DNA of 41,023 bases from SHNJ01 sp964458615 (GTDB lineage: Bacteria; Pseudomonadota; Alphaproteobacteria; SHNJ01), in assembly GCA_964458615.1 (NCBI GenBank), contig CAYWJR010000008.1, positions 1 to 41,023 on the forward strand, read 5' to 3'. Positions 16,679 through 24,409 of this stretch are shown here, piece by piece; positions within the stretch are counted from its first letter, which is position 1; each line of letters opens with the position of its first letter. Below the pieces are notes generated by a model. It was not told where the DNA came from, did not search any database, and saw only the letters and a program-made list of their open reading frames with translations. Both the position numbers and the translations under genes were made by a program.

Positions 16679-17305
16679 TTGGAAAATAATATTCCAGATA
16701 AAATCCGAAATCAGATAATAAAAATTCAAAATGTTCCACGTGGAACATTTTGTAATTTTGTTACTTATTACGAGTTGCTGAAAAAATGGAATCCTAAAAT
16801 AAATCTTGTGGCTAAATCCACTTTGGATGATTTCTGGACGCGCCATTTACTTGATTCGGTGCAAATATATTCTTACCTTGGTGATACATCGAATAAAATA
16901 TTGGCTGATTTAGGATCTGGCGCCGGGTTTCCAGGAATGGTTTTGGCAATGATGGGAATAAACGATGTGAATTTGGTCGAATCCGATTCCAGAAAATGCG
17001 TTTTCTTGAATGAGGTGTCAAGATCAACCGGGGTAAATATAAAAATTCATAATACGCGAATTGAAAACACAAATTTAAAAGCGGATTATATAACGGCCAG
17101 GGCACTTGCCCCGTTATCGGATTTAATTGTTTATGCAAAAGATAAAATTAATCCAAATTGTAAATGCATATTTTTAAAAGGGCGTGATTGGAAAGAAGAA
17201 ATTATAACGGCGAAATCCAAATTCACATTCGATTGCGCCGATTATCCATCGATAACCGATCCGGACAGCAGAATTTTGGTAATTGAGAATATAAAGGACA
17301 TTTAA
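16679..17305 (+). CDS. rsmG: 16S rRNA (guanine-527-N7)-methyltransferase RsmG (GidB)
   Basis: This 208-aa protein has the RsmG N-terminal pattern NVPRGTF followed by YYELLKKWNPKINLVAKSTLDDFWTRHLLDSVQ and the SAM-binding loop ADLGSGAGFPGMVLA. It methylates N7 of G527 in 16S rRNA. The apparent start is TTG at 16679; there is no in-frame ATG before the conserved region. The parS core is embedded in codons for the NVPRGTF motif. This is a known overlap in alphaproteobacteria, where the homologous motif reads NVSRET. The gene is strikingly AT-rich: 17041-17100 has 18 G+C of 60. It ends one base before the next gene's start. Confidence 0.95.
   Translation: MENNIPDKIRNQIIKIQNVPRGTFCNFVTYYELLKKWNPKINLVAKSTLDDFWTRHLLDSVQIYSYLGDTSNKILADLGSGAGFPGMVLAMMGINDVNLVESDSRKCVFLNEVSRSTGVNIKIHNTRIENTNLKADYITARALAPLSDLIVYAKDKINPNCKCIFLKGRDWKEEIITAKSKFTFDCADYPSITDPDSRILVIENIKDI
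16732..16747. promoter_or_regulatory. parS site 2, inside rsmG
   Basis: TGTTCCACGTGGAACA again, with perfect symmetry over 26 bases (16727-16752). It overlaps codons 18-23 of rsmG, which encode NVPRGT. Core and flanks (CAAAA before, TTTTGTAATTT after) match site 1. The site is 3.4 kb from parA and 4.3 kb from parB. Confidence 0.92.
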
Positions 17306-17306
17306 A

Positions 17307-18218
17307 ATGAATGCGAATTTAAAAGTGATTTTATTGTCCGCCGCGATCAGCGTTGTTACGGCATATTTCGTATCGGTAAAAATGCAGCCCGCGCCCACCG
17401 ATCAGCTGGCAGATTATTTGCAACCGCAGCCGGGCAGTATTTTTAATTCTGTCGCGCAAACCAAAAATTTGCGTTGCGGGTATATCGTGTTGCCACCCGA
17501 ATTCAACAAAGATCCCAACACCGGAAAATTTTCCGGATTTTCGTATGACGCGGCGATGGAACTGGGCAAACGTTTGGGATGGAATGTTCAATGGACCGAA
17601 GAAGTCAATTTTATGACCATGGCCGAAGGATTGCGCAATGGCCGTTTCGATGCGTTGTGTTTTTCATTATATAGGTATTCGCCGACCGCGGCGATTTTCG
17701 AATATTCGATTCCACTGTTTTACACCGGCACCGGCGTTTACGTGCGCGCCGGCGATTCGCGGTTTGATCAATCGCTGGCTGGCGTAAATTCGCCGTCCGT
17801 TACCGTCGCCGCAATCGATTCCGAGATGAGCCAGATCATCGCCCGCGAAAATTTTCCGAACGCCAAAATATATTCGATGCCGCAAAACACCGATTTAACG
17901 CAAATGATGGTGGCGGTCGAATCGGGCAAGGCGGATGTGGCATTCGCCAATGGCGCGGTTGCATCGCCGTATCTGGCGGCCAATCCCGGCAAATTAAAAG
18001 ACATTGCGACATCGCAACCGATACGCGTATTTTCGCACGGTTTCGCGTTTAAAAAAGGCGAACGCGAACTGGCCGATACGGTCAATTACGTATTCGAAGA
18101 AATGCATAATGACGGCACGATGGAAAAAATATTGTCCGCGCATGAAAAAACTCCCCACACGTTTTTGCGCGCCAACAAAAATTATGCGCCAATTAATGAG
18201 ACGCAAAATTTGAATTAA
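17307..18218 (+). CDS. Family 3 solute-binding-like protein, membrane anchored (paralogue 1)
   Basis: This 303-aa protein has an N-terminal hydrophobic segment (about residues 6-24) without an obvious cleavage site, so it may stay anchored. It then has the SBP_bac_3 fold signature: LRCGYIVLPPEF, FSGFSYDAAMELGKRLGW, NGRFDALCF, YSIPLFYTGTGVYVRAGD and AVESGKADVAFANG. Family members bind amino acids or similar small ligands in the periplasm and feed ABC importers, or act as sensory domains. No permease or ATPase gene is near, so transport is not supported by context. It starts one base after the rsmG stop, and a paralogue follows 51 bases after it. Confidence 0.85.
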   Translation: MNANLKVILLSAAISVVTAYFVSVKMQPAPTDQLADYLQPQPGSIFNSVAQTKNLRCGYIVLPPEFNKDPNTGKFSGFSYDAAMELGKRLGWNVQWTEEVNFMTMAEGLRNGRFDALCFSLYRYSPTAAIFEYSIPLFYTGTGVYVRAGDSRFDQSLAGVNSPSVTVAAIDSEMSQIIARENFPNAKIYSMPQNTDLTQMMVAVESGKADVAFANGAVASPYLAANPGKLKDIATSQPIRVFSHGFAFKKGERELADTVNYVFEEMHNDGTMEKILSAHEKTPHTFLRANKNYAPINETQNLN

Positions 18219-18269
18219 GAATTTCAATCCAACAACCCAGTGATGATAAAATAACCAACGGAGAGCAGC

Positions 18270-19239
18270 ATGCCAAAATCGAAATTCAGTTTTTACGCGC
18301 AAGTTTTTTTAATCGCTATTTTCGTCGTGGCGATTGCGTATTTGTTGTTCCATCCGCAATCCGGCGTGTTCCGCACCGCCGGAAACGGCAACCAATCGCT
18401 GGCGCAATTGCAAACCGCCGATATGAATAGCGCCGCAATCGGCCAGGTTGCCGCCGATACCGCGTTCGACCGCATCATGCGCACCAAAACGATTCGTTGC
18501 GGTTATGTTTCGTGGGAACCGATGATGACGCGCGATCCGAATACCGGCGCGATGTCCGGCATTTGGGCCGATTATATGAATCAATTGGCGCAATCTTTGG
18601 ATATGCGGGTCGAATGGACGCGCGAATTGAATTACGCAACCTATGCCCAGGATTTGGCGGCGGGACAATTCGATTTGGAATGCACCGGCGGATGGTTGAA
18701 TGCGCCGATGGGTAAATATGTCGAATACACAATGCCGATGTTTTATTTCCCCGTGCTTGCTTTTGTGCGCGAAGCCGATTGCCGTTTCGATCAATCGCTG
18801 GCGGGCATCAACGATCCGATGGTCCGGGTTGCCGCCGCATCCAGCGACGATTTATCCGCGCGCATTGCCAAACGCGATTACCCGAACGCCACCATGGTTT
18901 ATGGCGCGCCCGTGGAAATGGGACAAATCAAACCGGTGTCTTCATCGCATCAGCAANNNNNNNNNNGTTTCCATGCCGGATGGAATGGCATATATGGAAA
19001 AAAATCCCGGCCAGTTAAAAGCGATCGTGAATTTGCCCGCCGAAGTCATCGGCGCGAATATCAGCGTGAACGCGAACGAATTCCGCCTGGTCGGCATGTT
19101 GAATGCCGCCAGCCAGCAAATCGCCAATCGTGGCCAAATGAACGCATTGTTGGATCAATATGATCCGCAGAAAAAATATTTTTACCGCGTTACACCGCCT
19201 TATATGGCTGTGAACAACAAATCGCCTTTGGTCAATTAA
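18270..19239 (+). CDS. Family 3 solute-binding-like protein (paralogue 2), interrupted by an assembly gap
   Basis: The reading frame from ATG 18270 carries IRCGYVSWEPM, SGIWADYMNQLAQSLDMRVEW and AGQFDLECTGG up to 18956. After the ten N, homology continues in another frame (VSMPDGMAYMEKNPGQLKAI) to a TAA at 19237-19239. Both parts align to paralogue 1. The change of frame is explained by the arbitrary N count, not by a real frameshift: alignment predicts about four missing residues of the GKAD type, 12 bases. A hydrophobic N-terminal segment (residues 10-28) is present. GGAG precedes the start. The intact protein should be about 323 aa. Ligand unknown. Confidence 0.8.
18957..18966. other. Assembly gap (10 N)
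   Basis: Ten undetermined bases lie inside the second solute-binding gene. Their number is a placeholder, since the flanking coding frames require a length that is a multiple of three. From the paralogue the true gap is probably 12 bases. Confidence 0.98.
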
Positions 19240-19258
19240 CCGACAAGAAAGCAAGAGT

Positions 19259-19792
19259 ATGATTCCATCACCAAGCGGCGTTGCGTGCGCCATGTTCGGA
19301 CAATATCCAAAACCCCTGGTTAGCGACCGGGAAACGGCGATTATCGCGCGCCACGGCAATGATGTCGGATACGCGTATAATTTCCGCCAGGAAATCGGAT
19401 TTGTAACCGGACTCTCTGCTGTTATTTCCGCTGCCTATGCGGGGGCCGCGCATTTGATTCCGGCACTCAGCGAACACCGCCCGGTATTGCAGATTGCGCA
19501 CAAAATCGGCGGCGATAATTTGGCTGCGCATTTTTCGGAAAATAATTTTCAAAATTTCGCTATCAGCGCGGCGGTTTTTACGGTGTATGGGACGACAGCG
19601 TGCCTAGCGGTGATGGCTATCCCGAAATGGCGAAAAATATTGGAAAAAGACCGCCTTAAAATGTGGGTGAAAATCGGCCAATTTGCAAAAAATCACCCGG
19701 TTTTGCGCACGGATACGAAGTCTGCCAAAGACGTGCGCCGTGGCTATCTTGCCGCCGAGCGATTAAAAGAATTAAGGGGGCGGAGAAAATAA
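19259..19792 (+). CDS. Hypothetical membrane protein
   Basis: This 177-aa protein has two hydrophobic stretches, near residues 48-70 (FVTGLSAVISAAYAGAAHL) and 101-120 (ISAAVFTVYGTTACLAVMA). A basic C-terminal tail rich in Lys and Arg follows. No family recognised. The basic tail is probably cytoplasmic by the positive-inside rule. It starts 19 bases after the solute-binding gene and its stop directly precedes the ATG of csaA, so it is likely part of one transcript from rsmG to parB. Whether it works with the solute-binding proteins is unknown. Confidence 0.65.
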   Translation: MIPSPSGVACAMFGQYPKPLVSDRETAIIARHGNDVGYAYNFRQEIGFVTGLSAVISAAYAGAAHLIPALSEHRPVLQIAHKIGGDNLAAHFSENNFQNFAISAAVFTVYGTTACLAVMAIPKWRKILEKDRLKMWVKIGQFAKNHPVLRTDTKSAKDVRRGYLAAERLKELRGRRK

Positions 19793-20134
19793 ATGCACCC
19801 GGTTATTTCATACGATCAATTCGCCGGCGTTGAATTGCGCGTGGGCACAATCGTGCGGGCGGAACCATTTCCGGCGGCGCGCAAGCCCGCTTATAAAATA
19901 TGGGCGGATTTCGGCGATGGCATCGGTATCAAACAAACATCGGCGCAAATCACGGTTCATTATTCGCCGGATCAATTGGTCGGCAAACAAATCGTTGGGT
20001 GCATGAATTTGGGATCTAAAAATATCGGCGGGTTTATGTCGGAATTTTTATGCACCGGGTTTCCGGACGCGGATGGAAATGTGGTATTGATCTCGCCGGA
20101 TAAAAACGTGCCGAACGGCGGCAAGTTGTTTTAA
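19793..20134 (+). CDS. csaA: CsaA-like tRNA-binding protein
   Basis: This 113-aa protein is a full-length CsaA homologue: DQFAGVELRVGTIVRAEPFPAARKPAYK, then QTSAQITVHY, QIVGCMNLGSKNIGGFMSEFL and a C-terminal VLISPDKNVPNGGKLF. It has the OB fold of the EMAPII/MetRS C-terminal type. CsaA was described as a chaperone with export-related activity and binds tRNA as a dimer. The gene start directly abuts the preceding stop (TAAATG), and parA follows 25 bases later. Confidence 0.92.
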   Translation: MHPVISYDQFAGVELRVGTIVRAEPFPAARKPAYKIWADFGDGIGIKQTSAQITVHYSPDQLVGKQIVGCMNLGSKNIGGFMSEFLCTGFPDADGNVVLISPDKNVPNGGKLF

Positions 20135-20159
20135 CAATCACCGGAACAGGGAAAAAATA

Positions 20160-20981
20160 ATGACCAGAATAATATGCATAGCCAATCAAAAAGGCGGGGT
20201 TGGAAAAACCACAACGGCGATCAATTTGGCGACATGCATGGCGGCGATCGGGCGCAAGGTTTTGGTGGTCGATCTCGATCCCCAGGGCAACGCGTCGACC
20301 GGGCTTGGTATCCCGGCCGATGGGCGGCGGATCGGCAGTTACCATTTGCTGTTGGGCGATGCGAAAATACAAGACGCCATTCAAGAAAGCCCGATTAAAA
20401 ATTTGCATGTCATTCCGGCCACCCCGGATCTGGCCGGCGCTGAAATCGAATTGGTCGATGTGGATGGGCGCGAATTCAAATTGCGTTCCGCGATGAACGC
20501 GTTTTTCGATGAATCGTCGGCGCAATCTTTGGCGTTCGATTTTGTCATCATCGATTGCCCGCCGTCTTTGGGATTGATCACGTTGAATGCCATGGTCGCC
20601 GCCCAGGCGTTGTTGGTGCCTTTGCAATGCGAATTTTTCGCCCTAGAGGGATTGTCGCAATTGGTGCGCACCACCGAACGGATCAAAAGCAAATTGAATC
20701 CGAATTTGGAAATTCAGGGATTGGTTTTAACCATGTACGACAAACGCAACAATTTATGCGCGATGGTTGAAAACGATGTGCGCGAATTTTTCGGCGAAAA
20801 AGTATACGACACCGTGATTCCGCGCAACGTCCGCGTATCCGAAGCGCCAAGCCACGGAAAACCCGTTTTGCTGTATGATCATAAATGTTCGGGATCGGTC
20901 GCATACATGCATCTGGCCAGCGAAGTTTTAAAACGCGAGGCGATGTTGGCGCAACGGTTGCCGGTCAGCCAGGCGGCATAA
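20160..20981 (+). CDS. parA: Chromosome partitioning ATPase ParA
   Basis: This 273-aa protein has the deviant Walker A NQKGGVGKTTTA (Lys11 and Lys16), a VVDLDPQGNAST motif and FDFVIIDCPPSLG as Walker B. It matches chromosomal (Soj-type) ParA length, without the N-terminal DNA-binding domain of plasmid type Ia proteins. ParA dimers bind DNA non-specifically in the ATP state and pull the ParB-parS complex. It is followed by parB 47 bases on. Chromosomal parS sites lie 3.4-5.5 kb upstream. Confidence 0.98.
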   Translation: MTRIICIANQKGGVGKTTTAINLATCMAAIGRKVLVVDLDPQGNASTGLGIPADGRRIGSYHLLLGDAKIQDAIQESPIKNLHVIPATPDLAGAEIELVDVDGREFKLRSAMNAFFDESSAQSLAFDFVIIDCPPSLGLITLNAMVAAQALLVPLQCEFFALEGLSQLVRTTERIKSKLNPNLEIQGLVLTMYDKRNNLCAMVENDVREFFGEKVYDTVIPRNVRVSEAPSHGKPVLLYDHKCSGSVAYMHLASEVLKREAMLAQRLPVSQAA

Positions 20982-21028
20982 CGGAATTTTTATATTTTAA
21001 ATTATTGTATTTTTAGATAGGGGAAAAA

Positions 21029-21973
21029 ATGAACGCAGATGTGAAAAAAGGCTTGGGCCGCGGTTTGGCGTCGTTATTGGGCGATGAAACCGCCGATTAC
21101 GCGCAATTGGACAAAGCGCGGGCGGGTGGAAAAACCGTTCCGATCGGATCGATCATGCCGGGAAAATTTCAACCGCGTCATGATTTCGAACCCGCCGCGT
21201 TGCAACAATTGGCCGATTCCATCGCCGCCAAAGGCGTTTTACAGCCATTATTGGTGCGCCGCGATCCGAAAAATCCGAATCAATATGAATTGATCGCCGG
21301 TGAACGCCGTTGGCGCGCCGCGCAATTGGCCAAAGTGCACGATGTGCCGGTTTTGATCCGCGACATGTCCGACCGCGAAGTCATGGAAGTGGCGTTGATC
21401 GAAAATATCCAACGCCAGGATTTAAACCCGATCGAGGAAGCGCAAGGGTATTACCGCCTGACGGAAGAATTCGGCCGCACCCAGGACGATGTCGCGGCGC
21501 AGTTGGGCAAATCGCGCAGTTATATTTCCAATATGATGCGTTTGCTGGATTTGCCGAAAACCGTGCGCGATTATGTGCGTTCCGGCGAATTGTCGACCGG
21601 GCACGCCAAATTATTGATCGGCCGCAAAGACGCCGAGACGGCCGCGCGGGAAATTGTCGAAAAACAATTGAATGTGCGCCAGGCCGAATCGTTTTTGGGG
21701 TTGGGCAAAACAAAATCCGCGTCCGGAATCGTGAATGTCCAAGGCCGGGCATCGTTTACACCCGCCAACGACACGAACGCCGCCGCAAATCCATCCAAAA
21801 CCAATATCAACAATGACGGCGCGGATGCCAGCACGCGGGATTTGGAAAAACAATTATCGCAAATTTTGGGCATGCGCGTGGAAATCCGGTTTTCCGGAAA
21901 ATCCGGCCAATTGACGGTGCATTATCAAAATCTGGATCAATTGGACGATGTGTTGAAACGCCTGAAACGATAG
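21029..21973 (+). CDS. parB: Chromosome partitioning protein ParB
   Basis: This 314-aa protein begins with the typical KKGLGRGLASLLGD. The CTP-binding ParB/Srx domain follows (LQPLLVRR, GERRWRAAQLA, ALIENIQRQDLNPIEEA), then the helix-turn-helix that reads parS (QDDVAAQLGKSRSYISNMMRLL). A low-complexity linker (about 250-275, Asn/Ala-rich) leads to a C-terminal dimerisation domain ending in LDDVLKRLKR. GGGGA is upstream of the start. It ends four bases before the stop of the convergent gene on the other strand; no terminator hairpin is visible in between. Confidence 0.98.
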   Translation: MNADVKKGLGRGLASLLGDETADYAQLDKARAGGKTVPIGSIMPGKFQPRHDFEPAALQQLADSIAAKGVLQPLLVRRDPKNPNQYELIAGERRWRAAQLAKVHDVPVLIRDMSDREVMEVALIENIQRQDLNPIEEAQGYYRLTEEFGRTQDDVAAQLGKSRSYISNMMRLLDLPKTVRDYVRSGELSTGHAKLLIGRKDAETAAREIVEKQLNVRQAESFLGLGKTKSASGIVNVQGRASFTPANDTNAAANPSKTNINNDGADASTRDLEKQLSQILGMRVEIRFSGKSGQLTVHYQNLDQLDDVLKRLKR

Positions 21974-21977
21974 GCGT

Positions 21978-22319
21978 TTAACGCGCGCGTTTGGTTTGAG
22001 ACATCCATAATATTTCCGGCATTGTGGATATGGTGCGTTGTTGATCGGCCGGCATGTCGATGGCCGATCCGAACAATATTCGCGCCGCGGTTAAAATAAA
22101 TTTTTTGGTGTCGATTTGCGGGTTATCGGCGATCTTTAAATGCCGGGCGATTTTGGCGCGTCTATTTCGTATTTCTTCGGCAATTTCCATTTTTTCTTCG
22201 GCCGTGAACGGGGTGACGCCATAACAATTATGATGCAACGCGAACGCCATGTTCGGCGCGGCCATCCATCGCGCCAATTCAATCAAAGAAAAGATCCCGT
22301 CAAAATTTTCCTTGGCCAT
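21978..22319 (-). CDS. Hypothetical protein
   Basis: This 113-aa protein starts MAKENFDGIFSLIELARWM and contains TAEEKMEIAEEIRNRRAKIARHLKIADNP. The latter is a helical charged segment. It has no signal peptide or membrane segment. The frame is open further upstream to 22496, but that part overlaps the preceding gene. The ATG at 22319 lies one base after that gene's stop, which fits translational coupling. No family recognised. It is the last gene of the minus-strand run that begins with leuS. Confidence 0.65.
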   Translation of the reverse strand: MAKENFDGIFSLIELARWMAAPNMAFALHHNCYGVTPFTAEEKMEIAEEIRNRRAKIARHLKIADNPQIDTKKFILTAARILFGSAIDMPADQQRTISTMPEILWMSQTKRAR

Positions 22320-22320
22320 T

Positions 22321-22731
22321 TTATCTTGCCTTGCCGGTGCGGACGATAATTTCCAATGTCGGCTTGCCGATGCGCGCGGCTTGGTTCGCCGCGATTGTAC
22401 GAATTTTTTCGGCCAATCGAGTTTTGTTTTGCCCGATTGCCAGTTGGTGTAATTTTTGAACCACATTGTCGCGGTCGGTGCCGGGGGCGAACGCATTGAT
22501 TAAAACGCCGACACAGGATCTTTCGTCCAATATGACGGTGATCGGGATGAATTTGTTTACGACACCCCATTTATCGGCGATTGTTGCGCATTTGGCCAAT
22601 TCCGACAATAAAACTTTGCGCGGCGCCGATGTGCCATCATTTTGCGGCATGGGCTTGCGCGCTTGTTTGTGCGGCGTGCCGCCGCGCGCAATGGATGGCC
22701 GTTCGTGCGGCGCCAATAATAATTGGGACAT
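22321..22731 (-). CDS. Hypothetical basic protein
   Basis: This 136-aa protein has a Pro/Arg/Lys-rich N-terminal third that looks unstructured. A more ordered part follows (VLLSELAKCATIADKWGVVNKF, ITVILDERSCVGVLINAFAPG), ending in basic residues. It has no membrane segment. It lies 94 bases after holA on the same strand and is coupled to the 113-aa gene. No family recognised. The basic character would allow nucleic acid binding, but that is only a guess. Confidence 0.62.
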   Translation of the reverse strand: MSQLLLAPHERPSIARGGTPHKQARKPMPQNDGTSAPRKVLLSELAKCATIADKWGVVNKFIPITVILDERSCVGVLINAFAPGTDRDNVVQKLHQLAIGQNKTRLAEKIRTIAANQAARIGKPTLEIIVRTGKAR

Positions 22732-22825
22732 ATGTTATATTACCCTCTTCGTTTTTATTTAATTGTATCTTTAAACGATATTATGCGGGTTGTAAAGCAA
22801 AAAGGATTTTGCCAACTATATGATA

Positions 22826-23866
22826 TTACGCGTATTTTTTGGAAAATGCCTGGCCTTGGACACAAATGCCGATCAATGTTTGCGCGGCGATTTCCTCGGC
22901 TGGGAACCCGCTTGATTTGCACGACGTTTCCGCATCTTGCAACCGCGCCGATATTTTCATCAAACTGGATTGCGGCCACAGGCGCAATTGCGATTCGAAC
23001 GCGCGCAGTTTTTTGAAAAACACCGGCGGGCGCAACAATTTCATGGTGCTGTCCAATTCCGCGCCCGCTGCCAACATCGATTTCGCCCAATGCAGGCGCA
23101 TCGTGTGGCGGATCGCCGCGCGCAACAACGCGATTGCCGGCATGCCTTCGCCCTTTAGGCTGTCTAACGCGGCGATCAGCGATTTGGCATTGCCGGAAAA
23201 CGCGGCGAACACCGCATCGTCCAATTCCGCGTCCGATTGCAACGCCAGGCACGATTCGACATCGTCCGCGGTGACGGTTTTTCGCGGTTCGATATACAGC
23301 AATAATTTTTGCAATTCCTGTTGATTGACCATGCGGTTGCCGGACAATGATTGCAATAACAGCGGCATCACGCCGGAATCCAGGGTGATTTTCGCCGATG
23401 AAAAAAAACCTTGTACGAATTGTTGCAGGTTTCGGCCTTCGTCTTCGTATGCGGGAACCGCCGCCGCGCGTTCGTCCAGCGATTCGAATAATTGCCGCAA
23501 CGCCGATTTCGGCGTCAATTCGGCGGCTTCGACTATGATGCTGGAAAATTTCGGGCACTGATCGATCGCCGACGCCAGGGCGGTTGCCAACGTATCGGTT
23601 GCGGCGCGGATATAGACGATTTTTTGATCGCCGCCGAACGGCAATGTTTGCGTTTCATCCAGAATGCGCGCGGGATCAGCCGATAATTCGCCCGCTTGCC
23701 ATTCGATCAACGCGAATGGATCGGGTTTTTCGCCCAATTTTTGCCGGATAATATTTTGCGCGCGCACCCGGTTCATGCCTTCGTCCGGGCCATACAGCAA
23801 AACCGCGCGGCAAGCGCGCGGCACCTGGGCTATAAAAGATTCGATTTGCTGCGGCGGCAATTTCAT
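22826..23866 (-). CDS. holA: DNA polymerase III subunit delta
   Basis: This 346-aa protein matches HolA over its length. It has the N-terminal AAA-like part (CRAVLLYGPDEGMNRVRAQNIIRQ), LPFGGDQKIVYIRAA, a QLFESLD segment, SGNRMVNQQELQKLLLYI in the middle, and LKGEGMPAIALLRAAIRHTMRLHW near the collar domain. Delta opens the beta clamp in the clamp loader. Four bases separate it from the lptE stop, the usual alphaproteobacterial order leuS-lptE-holA. Confidence 0.95.
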   Translation of the reverse strand: MKLPPQQIESFIAQVPRACRAVLLYGPDEGMNRVRAQNIIRQKLGEKPDPFALIEWQAGELSADPARILDETQTLPFGGDQKIVYIRAATDTLATALASAIDQCPKFSSIIVEAAELTPKSALRQLFESLDERAAAVPAYEDEGRNLQQFVQGFFSSAKITLDSGVMPLLLQSLSGNRMVNQQELQKLLLYIEPRKTVTADDVESCLALQSDAELDDAVFAAFSGNAKSLIAALDSLKGEGMPAIALLRAAIRHTMRLHWAKSMLAAGAELDSTMKLLRPPVFFKKLRAFESQLRLWPQSSLMKISARLQDAETSCKSSGFPAEEIAAQTLIGICVQGQAFSKKYA

Positions 23867-23869
23867 AAA

Positions 23870-24409
23870 TTAATCGCTGTTTTTGAAATAAGCGCCCAGG
23901 CGCAATTTGATGTCGTCGGCCAACTGGCGGCTGGCGCGCGACCTCGCATCTTCTTCGGCCGACAATGTGGCGAATGTGGACGCCAAAATATTGTAACTGT
24001 TGATTGCACGCAATGTACCGGTCAACAAAGGTTCGTTCGCGCCGTTGCTTTTGACCGGCAGGGCGAATAATTGAAATTGCGCCGTTACGGTCAGGCGGGC
24101 GAATGTGGCGGTCGTGTCGCGGCGGATGCCGAAATCGTCGATATATTCCGACAATTGCACCGACAAACGGTACCGCGTTGGCGATTTCGCGTCCGGCATG
24201 ATTTCCAAAAGCGCGTTGCGCAATTCCTGCCCTGCCCGGTCTTGGATTTGCTCTATTTCGATATAACGCAATTCTTCGGTTTCGGCCGTCGGCGCGTTTT
24301 GCCCGCGCGCGATGTCCGGTTTTTTGTAAACCGGCGAAAATCCGCAGCCGCTTAGAACCAGCAGCGCCAACAACACCGCGATTGTTGAATTTATTTTAAA
24401 CCAATACAT
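23870..24409 (-). CDS. lptE: LPS assembly lipoprotein LptE
   Basis: This 179-aa protein has a signal peptide ending in the lipobox LSGC (lipidated Cys22), then GFSPVYKK. These are typical of LptE, the plug of the outer-membrane LptD translocon. The mature part contains RYIEIEQIQDRAGQELRNALLE, with the family's alternating pattern, and ends in basic residues. The start overlaps the leuS end by 14 bases, and the stop is 3 bases before the holA start. It is essential for placing LPS on the surface. Confidence 0.93.
   Translation of the reverse strand: MYWFKINSTIAVLLALLVLSGCGFSPVYKKPDIARGQNAPTAETEELRYIEIEQIQDRAGQELRNALLEIMPDAKSPTRYRLSVQLSEYIDDFGIRRDTTATFARLTVTAQFQLFALPVKSNGANEPLLTGTLRAINSYNILASTFATLSAEEDARSRASRQLADDIKLRLGAYFKNSD

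Noticed and set aside
18270..19163. Real frameshift in the second solute-binding gene
   Set aside because: The frame change coincides exactly with the N run, whose length is arbitrary.
22755..23558. 267-aa minus-strand ORF overlapping holA
   Set aside because: It is out of frame within holA, very Arg-rich, with no family features.
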